A stretch of DNA of 64,000 bases, taken from NCBI GenBank assembly GCA_040878185.1, contig JBBDMS010000045.1:13558-77557 (forward strand), given 5' to 3'. This DNA is from JAWXBK01 sp040878185 (GTDB taxonomy: Bacteria; Pseudomonadota; Alphaproteobacteria; Dongiales; Dongiaceae). Below the pieces are notes generated by a model, which had not been told where the DNA came from, did no database searches, and saw only the letters and a list, made by a program, of their open reading frames with translations. Made by a program: the position numbers and the translations under genes. Below are positions 35,208 through 44,116 of this stretch, piece by piece; position 1 is the stretch's first letter; every line of letters starts with the position of its first letter.

Positions 35208-36146
35208 TCAGGCCTTCCAGACCCGCACTTCGCCCTCATAGGGGTCGAAGGTGTGGATCTCATGCGGGAAGACGCTGCGGATAGCCACCTCTTCCGAGGC
35301 AAGCCCGATGAAATCGTCGCTCTCGTAGAGCACCATCGGCTTGGCGGCCATTTCGTCCTTCGCCATGCCGAGGCGGTCGGCGGTCGCCACCAGGTAGGTG
35401 AACACGCCGTCGAGTTCGCGGATCGATTCCTTCATCGCATCGGCAAGCTCGGCGCCTTCCTCCATCTTGTCCGCGAGATAGACCGCGATCAGTTCGGAAT
35501 CGCAGTTGGACATGAAGCGGTGACCCCGACGCTCGAGCGCGCGCCGCCCGTTCCAGTAATTCGTGAGCTGGCCGTTATGGACGACCGACACGTCGGCGAA
35601 CGGATAGGCCCAGTAGGGATGCGCCGACCGGATATCGACATCCGATTCGGTTGCCATGCGCGTATGGCCGATGCCGTGCGTGCCGATGAAGCCGGGCAGC
35701 CCGTACTGGGTGGAGACGCGGTTGGCGTCGCCCAGATCCTTGATCAGCTCGAGCCCGTGGCCGATCGACAGGAACTCGGCGCCCTCGACGTCCTCGACGA
35801 AGTCGGCAAGCGCGCGACGATCGCCGTCATAACTGACGACGTAGCGGAAGGCATATTCGGTTGCCTCCTTCTCGTCCTCGATCTTGCCGCCGAGCTCTTC
35901 GATCCGGCGATTGACCTCGGCCCGGCGCTCCTTGATCTCGTGATGGATCTTGAAGCCCTTCGCGATGTCCTCCTGCTCCGCCACCTTGAAACGCAGCACG
36001 AGCTTGTTCTTGTCCGGCTTGCCGTAAAGGGCGAAGCCGGTCGAATCGGGGCCGCGATGCTTCAGCGACTGCAACATCGCCGTCATCTCGCGACCCACAT
36101 CGGCCGTCTTGCCGCCGCGGTGAATCAGTCCCGCAATTCCGCACAT
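35208..36146 (-). CDS. Class II glutamine-amidotransferase-like subunit, second paralogue
   Basis: 312 residues. MCGIAGLIHRGG gives Cys2; SLKHRGPDSTGFALYG, IGHTRMATESDVDI and VVHNGQLTNYWNGRRALERRGH are conserved. Compared with the protein at 24567 it has a charged helical insert (residues about 75-105, EIKERRAEVNRRIEELGGKI). It starts 27 bp after the GS-like gene. Role: amide-hydrolysing part of a split glutamate-synthase-like enzyme. Confidence 0.86.
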   Translation of the reverse strand: MCGIAGLIHRGGKTADVGREMTAMLQSLKHRGPDSTGFALYGKPDKNKLVLRFKVAEQEDIAKGFKIHHEIKERRAEVNRRIEELGGKIEDEKEATEYAFRYVVSYDGDRRALADFVEDVEGAEFLSIGHGLELIKDLGDANRVSTQYGLPGFIGTHGIGHTRMATESDVDIRSAHPYWAYPFADVSVVHNGQLTNYWNGRRALERRGHRFMSNCDSELIAVYLADKMEEGAELADAMKESIRELDGVFTYLVATADRLGMAKDEMAAKPMVLYESDDFIGLASEEVAIRSVFPHEIHTFDPYEGEVRVWKA

Positions 36147-36173
36147 GGCGTTCGTTCGCTCCTTGATCTGAGG

Positions 36174-37640
36174 TTACGGCAGATAATCCCAGTACTGCTC
36201 GAGGTCCCAATGCGTGACGGTGGACATGAAACGCTCCCACTCGTCCTTCTTGTAGTGATTGAAGACGCGATACATGTCCTGCGGCAGCGCTGCGCGGATG
36301 ACTTCGTCCTTCTCCAGCGCTTCGAGGGCCTCGCCGAGCGACATCGGCAGCTTCGCGACCTTCTTGCCCGCCGCCATCGCGTCGTAAATGTTGCGCTCTT
36401 CGGGCTCGCCCGGATCGAGCTTCTTCGCGATGCCGTCGTCGAATGCCTGCAGGAGGCCGGCGGCCATCAGGTAGGGATTGACCGTCGAATCGACCGAGCG
36501 ATATTCGAAACGGCCCGGCGCCGAGACGCGCAACGCGCAGGTGCGGTTCTGATAGCCCCAGTCCGCGAACACCGGCGCCCAGAAGCCGGTATCCCACAGG
36601 CGGCGATACGAGTTGACTGTCGGCGAACCGAGCGCCGTGAGCGCGCGCAGATGCTTGATGACGCCGCCGATCGAATAGAGACCGAGCGGGCCCGGCTTCA
36701 CCTCGCCCTTGCGCGGCAGGAAGGTGTTTTCGCCGCCCTTCAGGTAGGTGAAGTTCTGCGGCATGCCGGCGATCTTCGCGTTGCCGAGCTTGTTGATTTT
36801 CTCCTCGCCGCCTCTCCACAGCGACAGATTGTGGTGGCAGCCGTTGGCCGACACGCCCATGAAGGGCTTGGCCATGAAGCAGGCGACCAGGTTGAACTCG
36901 CGCGCAACCTGGGCGCAGATCTGGCGATAGGTCGTGAGGCGGTCCGCGGTGCGCAGCGCATCGTCGAACATGAAGTTGAGCTCGAGCTGGCCCGGCGCGT
37001 CTTCATGGTCGCCCTGGATCATGTCGAGACCCATCGCGCGCGAATACTCGATGACGCGCAGGAAGACCGGCCGCAAGCTCTCGAACTGGTCGATGTGGTA
37101 GCAGTTGGGCTTCGAGAACCCGCCATTCGGCAGACCGTCTTCGCCCTTCTTGAGCCACATCATTTCGGGCTCGCAGCCGTGACGAAGATGCAGGCCCTTA
37201 TGCTTCTTCTGGAACTCGTCGTGCAGGATGCGGAGATTGCCGCGGCAGTCCGAGGTCAGATGGCCGCCCGGATTGTTGCGCTCCTCGCGATTGCGGAAGC
37301 AGGTGCAGTAGACGCGCGCGACGCGCTTGTCCCAGGGCAGCTGCACGAACGTCTCGGGATCGGGAATGCCGACCAGCTCCGACGATTCCGGGCCATAGCC
37401 GATATAGTTCCTGTGACGGTCGACGAAGAGGTTTGCGGTCGAACCGTAGACGAGCTGGAAGCCGCGCTCCGCCGTCGTCTCCCAATGGTCGGCCGGGATG
37501 CCCTTGCCGACGATGCGGCCGGTGACCGAGACGAACTGGTAATAGATGTACTGGATGCCGAGCTCGTCGATCTTCGCCCGGACCTGTTTGACGAGTTCCT
37601 TTCGGCCCTTGGCGTTTACGTGCTTTTCAAGATCCGTCAT
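36174..37640 (-). CDS. Glutamine-synthetase-like ligase of the second module (possible gamma-glutamyl-amide synthetase)
   Basis: 488 residues, longer and clearly different from the two other GS-like proteins in the window. Catalytic parts are IQGDHEDAPGQLELNFMF, SANGCHHNLSLW and GYQNRTCALRVSAPGRFEYRSVDSTVNPYLMAAG. In glutamine synthetase the NRT/R region binds glutamate and ATP, so glutamate ligation is plausible, but the ammonia/amine site cannot be read. First gene of a four-gene run feeding a glutamate-synthase-like trio; its amine substrate is unknown. Confidence 0.82.
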   Translation of the reverse strand: MTDLEKHVNAKGRKELVKQVRAKIDELGIQYIYYQFVSVTGRIVGKGIPADHWETTAERGFQLVYGSTANLFVDRHRNYIGYGPESSELVGIPDPETFVQLPWDKRVARVYCTCFRNREERNNPGGHLTSDCRGNLRILHDEFQKKHKGLHLRHGCEPEMMWLKKGEDGLPNGGFSKPNCYHIDQFESLRPVFLRVIEYSRAMGLDMIQGDHEDAPGQLELNFMFDDALRTADRLTTYRQICAQVAREFNLVACFMAKPFMGVSANGCHHNLSLWRGGEEKINKLGNAKIAGMPQNFTYLKGGENTFLPRKGEVKPGPLGLYSIGGVIKHLRALTALGSPTVNSYRRLWDTGFWAPVFADWGYQNRTCALRVSAPGRFEYRSVDSTVNPYLMAAGLLQAFDDGIAKKLDPGEPEERNIYDAMAAGKKVAKLPMSLGEALEALEKDEVIRAALPQDMYRVFNHYKKDEWERFMSTVTHWDLEQYWDYLP

Positions 37641-37719
37641 GGGTATGTCCCCCCCTTTTTCATGCGTCTGTTTCGATCACCGGACCCCGGTAGCGCCGGC
37701 ATCGGCGGTCGTCGACCGG

Positions 37720-37746
37720 AACCATTTTAATACCATTAGTTTTGGC
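37720..37746. promoter_or_regulatory. AT-rich direct-repeat element before the second GS-like gene
   Basis: Two ACCATT units 10 bp apart are followed by TTTTGG in an otherwise GC-rich gap of 175 bp. The 9-mer AACCATTTT recurs at 39275-39283 in front of the gntR gene. This suggests a shared regulator site and a second promoter for the GS-like genes; evidence is weak. Confidence 0.35.
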
Positions 37747-37815
37747 GCATTGGCTTCCCGTATAGCCCGCCCGTGGCGATCAGGGAAACCCGAAGCGAAT
37801 GCTGTTTCCTGCCTC

Positions 37816-39162
37816 TCAGCTCCATGGATACGGGCTGTTCGAGACCGGATGCAGTTTGCCTTCCGCGAAGCGCGAGAAACGGAACGGCGTCAGCAGGTCG
37901 CGATCGTTGCCGCTGTTGGTGATGTCGTCGGCCACCAGTTTGCCGACGCCGAGCATCTTGTAACCGTGATTGGAATCCGCGATCACGTAGACGTTCTGGC
38001 AGAACCGGTCGAACACCGGGAAGCTGTCGGCGGTAAAGCTGCCGATGCCGCCGGACGGCTCCTTCTTGTATTTCGCCATCTGTCCCTCGAAGCGCTTCTG
38101 GCAGAAGGCGAGCGCCGAGACCCACATATGCGCAAAATCGTCGCCGACGATGAAGTCCGGCGATTCAGGACCATAGGGATCGATCTTCACCTGATCCGGC
38201 GGCGTCTTCACCTTGAACGGCATGGCGCCGCCCTGGATGCCGCCGAAATTGAAATCCGGCTTGTAGTAGATGCCCCAGAGCTTGTCGGTGACCAGCGAGC
38301 CGTCGACATCCGACATCAGCGGCGCATCGGTGTCGACATGGATGACCGGCGGCATCTTGCCGTCATTGGTGCGCTGCAGCTTCGGATCGACGCCGAGCGT
38401 ACCCTCCTGGAGCGACCAGAAGGTCCACATCGGCACGCCGTCATGCACCTTGCCGTCGCGGCCCTTGACCGTAATATCGGCCGGCAAATCCAGCATGTCC
38501 CAGATCTGCTTGACCCACGGGCCGGCGCCGACGATGACCTGGTCGCAGCCGATCGAGCCGCGATCGGTCTCGACCGCGGTGACGGCGCCCTTGGCGTCCT
38601 TCTTGAAGCCGGTGACCGTCACGCCGGTCAGGATGCGCACGTCTTCGGCCTCGGCTTTCTTGGCGAGACCGTAGATCGATTTCGTGTTGTTGGCGTAGCC
38701 GCCCTTCTTCTCGTGCAGCACCGAGGTGATGCCTTCGGCCTGCCAGTCGTCGAACAGGCCGCGCATGTATTTCACGCAATCGTCCTTGCCTTCGATGAAG
38801 ACCGACTCGTAACCGATTTCCTGCTGCTGCCTGTAGATCGACGCCACGTCCTTGTGCATCGATTCCGGGCTGATCTGCATGTAGCCGACCGGATGATAGC
38901 TGAACGCTTCCTTGTCCGATTCCCACACGCCGACGCTGTGCTGCATCAGGCGGCGCATCGCCGGCTGGAAGTAGTTGTTGCGCACGACGCCGCAGGCGAT
39001 CCCCGACGCGCCGGCCGCGATGCCGCGCTTGTCGATGACCAGCACGTCCTTGCCGCTGCCCCTGCCGGTCTTGCGAAGGTTCTCGGCGAGATGCCAGGCG
39101 CTCGAGAGCCCGTGAATGCCGGCACCGATGATGACGTATTTGACCTGCGTCGGAATGGCCAT
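37816..39162 (-). CDS. FAD-dependent amine oxidoreductase (DAO family), single-chain SoxB relative
   Basis: 448 residues from the ATG at 39162 (AGGG upstream). FAD-binding YVIIGAGIHGLSSAWHLAE, then GIAAGASGIACGVVRNNYFQPAMRRLM, and the closing FPVFDRFCQNVYVIADSNHGYKMLG mark a D-amino-acid-oxidase-fold amine oxidase related to the MgdA/SoxB beta chain. It has no neighbouring alpha, gamma or delta genes, so it probably works as a single chain. By position it would oxidise the N-substituted glutamate made by the downstream genes (inference). The divergent gntR gene probably controls it. Confidence 0.85.
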   Translation of the reverse strand: MAIPTQVKYVIIGAGIHGLSSAWHLAENLRKTGRGSGKDVLVIDKRGIAAGASGIACGVVRNNYFQPAMRRLMQHSVGVWESDKEAFSYHPVGYMQISPESMHKDVASIYRQQQEIGYESVFIEGKDDCVKYMRGLFDDWQAEGITSVLHEKKGGYANNTKSIYGLAKKAEAEDVRILTGVTVTGFKKDAKGAVTAVETDRGSIGCDQVIVGAGPWVKQIWDMLDLPADITVKGRDGKVHDGVPMWTFWSLQEGTLGVDPKLQRTNDGKMPPVIHVDTDAPLMSDVDGSLVTDKLWGIYYKPDFNFGGIQGGAMPFKVKTPPDQVKIDPYGPESPDFIVGDDFAHMWVSALAFCQKRFEGQMAKYKKEPSGGIGSFTADSFPVFDRFCQNVYVIADSNHGYKMLGVGKLVADDITNSGNDRDLLTPFRFSRFAEGKLHPVSNSPYPWS

Positions 39163-39299
39163 GTCGTTTCCCTGTTTTTCCGGACAAGGATGCTCCACCC
39201 CGGCCCGCCTCCGGATGCCGGCAGGGGTTGACGGAATGGGACCAAACTTAGATCATGCGCTGGGCCGTTTTCAAACCATTTTTTTCCAAAGGGCCACAA

Positions 39300-40058
39300 A
39301 TGGCGAGCATCGGCAAAGTCGAGATGAAGCCGGCATCGGGCAGCGCCGAAACCATCCGGGCCGACGGGCTCCGGATCATCAGCGACCCGGTTCGCGGCTC
39401 GGCCTGGATCTGCGCCCAGTTGCGTCAGGCGATTCTTGAAGGCGCCTACGCGCACGGTGAAAAGCTGCCGGCCGAGCGCCAGCTCGCCCAGGCCTATGGC
39501 GCCTCGCGCACGACCATTCGAGCGGCTTTGGGCCAGCTCGAGCAGGAGCGCCTCCTCACCCGCCGGGTCGGCAGCGGCACTTTCGTCAATTTCCGGGCGC
39601 CGTCCGATGCCGAGGACATCGCCGAACAGACCAGCCCGATCGAGCTGATCGAGGTCCGGCTCGCTGTCGAACCGCATATGGTGCGGCTCGCCGTGCTCAA
39701 TGCGACCGCGCGCGACATCGACCGTCTCGCCGAGGCGCTGGCGCGGATGCAGACCGGCAGCCGCGATGCCGAGGCGTTCACCGAATTCGACGAGCAGTTC
39801 CACCAGCTCATAGCCGAGGCGTCGCGCAATCCGCTGATGCTGTGGCTCTACCGCCAGATCAACCAGGTCCGCGGCCACTCGCAGTGGAACCAGATGAAGG
39901 ACAAGGTCCTGACCGGGCAGCGCATCGCCGAATATAACGAACAGCATCGCGCCTTGTTCGATGCGATCCGCTCGCGCGACGTCGAGGGCGCGGTCGCGAT
40001 CGTCACCAACCATCTCTATTACGCCCGTCGTCAGCTTCTCGGCGCCGACGCCGCCTAG
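39300..40058 (+). CDS. GntR-family (FadR/FCD subfamily) regulator
   Basis: 252 residues; ATG at 39300 with AAAGGG upstream. The winged helix (LRQAILEGAYAHGEKLPAERQLAQAYGASRTTIRAALGQLEQERLLTRRVGSGTFV) is followed by an FCD ligand domain (VEPHMVRLAVLNATARDID, FDEQFHQLIAEASRNPLM, EYNEQHRALFDAIRSRD). FCD proteins bind carboxylates, so glutamate-derived intermediates would suit. It diverges from the FAD oxidoreductase and precedes an EamA gene by 26 bp. Confidence 0.92.
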   Translation: MASIGKVEMKPASGSAETIRADGLRIISDPVRGSAWICAQLRQAILEGAYAHGEKLPAERQLAQAYGASRTTIRAALGQLEQERLLTRRVGSGTFVNFRAPSDAEDIAEQTSPIELIEVRLAVEPHMVRLAVLNATARDIDRLAEALARMQTGSRDAEAFTEFDEQFHQLIAEASRNPLMLWLYRQINQVRGHSQWNQMKDKVLTGQRIAEYNEQHRALFDAIRSRDVEGAVAIVTNHLYYARRQLLGADAA

Positions 40059-40084
40059 CGTCGATCCACACCGCACAAACCGGC

Positions 40085-40981
40085 ATGCGCCCGATTCACT
40101 TCCTGCTGGCGATGCTGGTACCGGCCAGTTGGGGCCTCGGCCTGACCGTCGGCAAGGCGGGCCTCGCCGAAATGCCCCCACTGTTGCTGATGAGTTTTCG
40201 CTTCGGCGTCACCGCGCTCACGCTGGTCTGGTTTGTGCGCATGCCGCGCGGCGCGCTGCTCAAGCTTTGCGGCATCGCGGTTCTCGGCTGCACGCTGCAA
40301 TACGGCCTCACCTTCACGGGGATGAAATATCTCGACGTCGCCACCACGACGCTGATCATCCATCTCGAAGTGCCGTTTGGCGTGATCGCGGCGGCGCTGC
40401 TGTTGAAAGAGCGCGTCGGCTGGCGCCGCGCGCTGGGCATCGCGGTCGCCTTCGGCGGGCTCGTCGTCATGTACGGCGCCCCGAGCATCCAGTCCAACCC
40501 GGTTCCGGCACTGATGGTGGTTGGCGGCGCGCTGACATGGGCAATCGGTCAGGTGCTGATCAAGCAGGTCGGCAATCTCGGTGGGTTCGTCACGATCGCC
40601 TGGCTTGCCGTCTTTGCCACGCCCCAGCTTTTCCTCGCCTCGCTGCTCGTCGAGGACGGGCAATGGCAGGCGGTTCGCGATGCGACCTGGGTGAGCTGGA
40701 GCGCGATCCTCTATATGGGCGTCATCATGACGGCGGGTGCCTATGCGCTCTGGTATCACCTGCTCGGCCTCTATCGGGTCAATCAGGTGCTCCCGTTCCT
40801 GCTGCTGATCCCGATCGCATCGATCCTGAGCGCGATGCTCATGCTCGGCGAAATCCCGCCGAAAATCGTGCTGCTCGGCGGCTTCGTCATCATGATCGGC
40901 GTTGCCGCCATCGTGATCGAGCCGAGCGCCTGGCGCCGGCAAAAGGAAAAGGCCACGCCGCCGGAAAGCAGCGTGGCCTGA
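40085..40981 (+). CDS. EamA/DMT-family transporter
   Basis: 298 residues with ten predicted membrane segments in two EamA halves (LAMLVPASWGLGLTVGKAGLAEMPPLLLMSFRFG; then GGALTWAIGQVLIKQVG). It follows gntR by 26 bp and may share its transcript, making it a candidate transporter for a substrate or by-product of the second amine module. It is similar to O-acetylserine/cysteine-exporter-like (EamA) proteins. Confidence 0.87.
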   Translation: MRPIHFLLAMLVPASWGLGLTVGKAGLAEMPPLLLMSFRFGVTALTLVWFVRMPRGALLKLCGIAVLGCTLQYGLTFTGMKYLDVATTTLIIHLEVPFGVIAAALLLKERVGWRRALGIAVAFGGLVVMYGAPSIQSNPVPALMVVGGALTWAIGQVLIKQVGNLGGFVTIAWLAVFATPQLFLASLLVEDGQWQAVRDATWVSWSAILYMGVIMTAGAYALWYHLLGLYRVNQVLPFLLLIPIASILSAMLMLGEIPPKIVLLGGFVIMIGVAAIVIEPSAWRRQKEKATPPESSVA

Positions 40982-40991
40982 ACCGTTTGCA

Positions 40992-41011
40992 GCGGCGGCG
41001 TGTGCCGCCGC
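40992..41011. terminator. Hairpin between convergent genes
   Basis: GCGGCGGC and GCCGCCGC form a perfect 8-bp stem with a GTGT loop, between the stops of the EamA and HupE genes. No clear T-run follows on either strand, so efficiency is uncertain. Confidence 0.55.
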
Positions 41012-41026
41012 CCGTTCAGCAGGAAC

Positions 41027-41635
41027 TCAGAGCACGCCTGCCAGGATGGCGAGACCCGCGACCGACATCGCAGCCCCGCTCGCGCGCGCGAGCTTGCCGC
41101 CACTGGCATCGCCAAGCTTCCCGAGCCCGAAACCGGCAAGGATGCCGGCACTGTGCAGCAACGCCGTCGCCAGCATGAAGCCGAGACCGTAAGCAAGACC
41201 GGATGCCGTTTCGGGCATTTCGGCGCCGTGTGCGTGACCGTGGAAGATCGCGAACACGCCCACGACCGCCATCGCGGCGGCGACCGGAATGCTCTTGCCG
41301 AGCGCGATCAGGCCGCCGATCGCGACGACCGACAAAGCGATCCCGAGTTCGACCATCGGAACCGGGATGCCGGACACCCCGACGATGCCGCCGACCGCCA
41401 TCATGAAGACGAACGCCGCGGGAACCAGCCACAGGGCCTTCCCCTTCAGCAGCCAGGCGAACAGGCCGACCGCGACCATCGCCAGCACATGGTCGAGCCC
41501 GCCGATCGGATGGCCGAAGCCGTAGGCGAAGCCCGTCGTGGCACCGGCGCCGGTATGGGCGAGCGCGCCGGTTGAATACGTCGCCGCAAATAGAACGGCG
41601 GCGATGCCGAGTGTGAATCCGCGTGTCCTGTTCAT
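41027..41635 (-). CDS. HupE/UreJ-family nickel permease
   Basis: 202 residues from ATG 41635 with a signal-like first segment ending at GALAHTGAG. The family signature HPIGGLDHVLAMVAVGLFAWL and a second histidine motif, FHGHAHGAEMP, are intact; about six membrane segments. HupE/UreJ proteins import Ni2+ (or Co2+) for hydrogenase or urease. No hydrogenase or urease gene is nearby; instead it follows a guanidine-hydrolase-like ureohydrolase by 52 bp, which implies nickel for that enzyme. Confidence 0.92.
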   Translation of the reverse strand: MNRTRGFTLGIAAVLFAATYSTGALAHTGAGATTGFAYGFGHPIGGLDHVLAMVAVGLFAWLLKGKALWLVPAAFVFMMAVGGIVGVSGIPVPMVELGIALSVVAIGGLIALGKSIPVAAAMAVVGVFAIFHGHAHGAEMPETASGLAYGLGFMLATALLHSAGILAGFGLGKLGDASGGKLARASGAAMSVAGLAILAGVL

Positions 41636-41687
41636 CGTACCTGCTCCCAATTTCAGATTCTTCGCGTGTCGTTGCGTGCGTGCATGC

Positions 41688-42875
41688 TTATTCCGGCGAC
41701 ATCACCGCGCTGCGGTGACCGAGCTTGCCTTCGACGACCATGCTGCCGAGCGTATCGAGAATGACGCGGCAGGCAAGCTGCGCCGTGTTGTCGTTGACGT
41801 CATAGGGCGGCGAAACCTCGACCACTTCCATGCCGCACAATCCTTCGCGCGCGATCAGCCGCACCATTTCCAGTGCCTCGCGCGGCAGGAACCCGCCTGG
41901 TTCCGGCGTGCCGGTGCCCGGTGCGAAACCCGGATCGATCGAATCGATATCGAAGGACAGATAGACCGCCTTCGCACCCTTCCAGGCGAGTTCGAGCGCG
42001 ATCTCCGCCGTCTTCTTCACGCCAAGCTCTTCGACGTCCGTCATGGTCAGCACGCTCGAACCCCGCTCGCGTGCCACTTTGGAACCGGGCCGCGAGCCGT
42101 ACCAGCCACCGATGCCGATCTGCACCAGATTCTTCGGTGGACAGTTGCTGAGCCCGACATCGTGCATATGCGCATGCGAATGATGCGTGCCGTGATGGTC
42201 GACGCTCTCATGTCCGTTCGTCGTCCAGTACCAGGGCGTCGTGTGCATCCGCTCGTCCATATCCATATCCTGCATGTCGATATGGCGGTCGAAATGAATG
42301 ATGCCGACATTGCCGTCGATGTTCGGCGCGATGCCGCGCACATTCGGATAGCCGAGGCTGTGATCGCCGCCGACGATGATCGGGAACGCGCCCGACTGAT
42401 AGATATATGAGATCGCCATCGAGACCTGGTCGAAGGTCTTTTCGATATTGCCGGGAATGACGAACACGTCGCCGGCGTCGCACATATCGAGCTCCTCCTG
42501 GAGATCGACGCCGCCATCGACCGAGTAGCTGTCATAGACCGCCGAGATGCGGCGCACCGCCTGCGGGCCGAAGCGCGTGCCCGGGCGATAGGTCGTGCCG
42601 GTATCGAACGGCACGCCGACGAACGCCGCCTCGTAATTGCCGACCTTGGTCACGTCCTCGCAATAAGGCGACTTCATGAAGGTGTTGATGCCGGCGAACG
42701 CCGGCTGATGGCCACGGCTGAACAGCGAGATCGAGCGGTCGTTGATCGAGGGCGCGGCTTCGAGGCCGAGCTTCAGCCCACGCTCGATTTCCTCGTCCTG
42801 CTTTTTGGTCGAGATGCGCTTCAGGCGGTTGATGTTGCGATTGCCGCGAAACTCGCCGGTTTTCGGATCTGGCAT
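41688..42875 (-). CDS. Ureohydrolase, probable Ni-dependent guanidine hydrolase (GdmH-like) with His-rich insert
   Basis: 395 residues, longer than agmatinases. The six metal ligands are present: His172 (GGDHS), Asp196/His198/Asp200 and Asp309/Asp311 (SFDIDSIDPGF). The second ligand motif reads FDRHID where agmatinases have DAHxD. That DRH form, the following DMDERMHTTPW and the long N-terminal extension match what I recall of cyanobacterial guanidine hydrolase. Residues 222-238 hold eight histidines, a likely metal-binding loop. The nickel permease gene downstream and LysR gene upstream fit a guanidine or guanidino-compound operon. Confidence 0.8.
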   Translation of the reverse strand: MPDPKTGEFRGNRNINRLKRISTKKQDEEIERGLKLGLEAAPSINDRSISLFSRGHQPAFAGINTFMKSPYCEDVTKVGNYEAAFVGVPFDTGTTYRPGTRFGPQAVRRISAVYDSYSVDGGVDLQEELDMCDAGDVFVIPGNIEKTFDQVSMAISYIYQSGAFPIIVGGDHSLGYPNVRGIAPNIDGNVGIIHFDRHIDMQDMDMDERMHTTPWYWTTNGHESVDHHGTHHSHAHMHDVGLSNCPPKNLVQIGIGGWYGSRPGSKVARERGSSVLTMTDVEELGVKKTAEIALELAWKGAKAVYLSFDIDSIDPGFAPGTGTPEPGGFLPREALEMVRLIAREGLCGMEVVEVSPPYDVNDNTAQLACRVILDTLGSMVVEGKLGHRSAVMSPE

Positions 42876-43053
42876 GGCTCTGTCCTTGGTGGCTGGAACG
42901 ACCGGAATGCCGGCCCGCGAACGCTTTCACTCTGGCCTGACCGGGCCCGTCAGCCGAAGCTGACAGCCGCCGATTTCGGCCATTTTGACCATCTTGGGCA
43001 GCAGCCCGATCAATGAAAACCACCGAAGAACTGATGGCTATCATAAACCAAAT

Positions 43054-44037
43054 TTATCTTATCGGCCCGCTTTGCCGCCGCAGATAATCGAGCAGGACAT
43101 CGCTCGCCTCGTGGGCCGGGGCCGCGGGATTCGACATCATGTAGATGCTCGACGACGGATCGTTGCCGCGGGCCAGCACGGCATGCAGTTTGCCCTCGGT
43201 CACTTCGCGCGCGACCAGCGATTCCGGCAGGAAGCAGATGCCGATGCCGAGCAGCGCAAGCCGCTTCGCTTCCTCGAGATGCTCCGAGAGACCCGCGACA
43301 TGGCGGCCGATCGAATGACGCGCGCGAAAGCGCATCAGCTCGTCCGGCTCGTCGGCGCCGGTCAGGATGAGCCCCTCGCCCGCGAGGTCCTGCGGGCCCT
43401 CGACCTGTATGCCGAACAGCCGATGGCCCCGCCCGCAATAGGGCCGATAGATTTCGCGGAACAGCAGCTCGTAGCGCAGTTGCGGATCCTTGTGATGGGC
43501 TGGCGCAATGCCGATTTCCGCCTCGTTGCGCAACACGCTGCGCCGGATCACGTCCCAGGTCGACACGCTGACGAAGATTTCGACATCGGGATGCGCCGCG
43601 TGAAAGCTTTCGAAGGCGCGGTCGATCGAACTGTCGGTCAGGTTGCTGATGAGCTGCACGCGCACGCGGCCGCGCAGCGCCGCCACCTGGTCCGAGATGC
43701 GCCCGGATATGTCGGCGATGCCGGCAAACATCTGCGCGCAGAGCGCCGCCAGCGCGTCGCCCTCGCGCGTCACCTCGAATCCGCCGGGGCCGCGCCGGCA
43801 CAGTCGCACGCCGACCTGCTCTTCGAGGCGTCGCAGCGCCATGCTCACCGCCGGCTGCGTGCGCGACGTCAAACGGGCCGCTTCGCTGACACCGCGTGCC
43901 TGGACGATCTCGTGAAAGATCTTCAACAGGTTCCAGTCGAGCGAGCGCGCGAAAGCATGTCCGGTTTTCGGTTGCATGGCCGCATGACCGTTCTCGCGTC
44001 GGGTCGCGTTCGGGGCTTGCGGCATCGGGCGGTTCAT
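43054..44037 (-). CDS. LysR-family transcriptional regulator
   Basis: 327 residues if the ATG at 44037 is used (AGGA about 12 nt upstream); starts at 43977, 44061 and 44073 are also possible. The winged helix (LDWNLLKIFHEIVQARGVSEAARLTSRTQPAVSMALRRLEE) is followed by the LysR substrate domain, starting near VRVQLISNLTDSSIDRAF. It lies upstream of and in the same direction as the ureohydrolase gene, with a 178-bp gap, so it is the natural candidate regulator of ureohydrolase-hupE. Confidence 0.88.
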   Translation of the reverse strand: MNRPMPQAPNATRRENGHAAMQPKTGHAFARSLDWNLLKIFHEIVQARGVSEAARLTSRTQPAVSMALRRLEEQVGVRLCRRGPGGFEVTREGDALAALCAQMFAGIADISGRISDQVAALRGRVRVQLISNLTDSSIDRAFESFHAAHPDVEIFVSVSTWDVIRRSVLRNEAEIGIAPAHHKDPQLRYELLFREIYRPYCGRGHRLFGIQVEGPQDLAGEGLILTGADEPDELMRFRARHSIGRHVAGLSEHLEEAKRLALLGIGICFLPESLVAREVTEGKLHAVLARGNDPSSSIYMMSNPAAPAHEASDVLLDYLRRQSGPIR

Positions 44038-44116
44038 CCGGTCGTCGTTCCTGGAAGACATTGAGCCTATCATGGAGGCATCGCCGGCCGCCGGGTACAG
44101 CCGGCAGCCGAGTCTA

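Noticed and set aside
42949..42964. Hairpin GTCAGC-CGAA-GCTGAC upstream of the ureohydrolase as a guanidine riboswitch
   Set aside because: On the coding strand the loop is TTCG, not the ACGR loops of the guanidine-II class, there is only one hairpin, and none of the conserved guanidine-I or -III sequences are visible.
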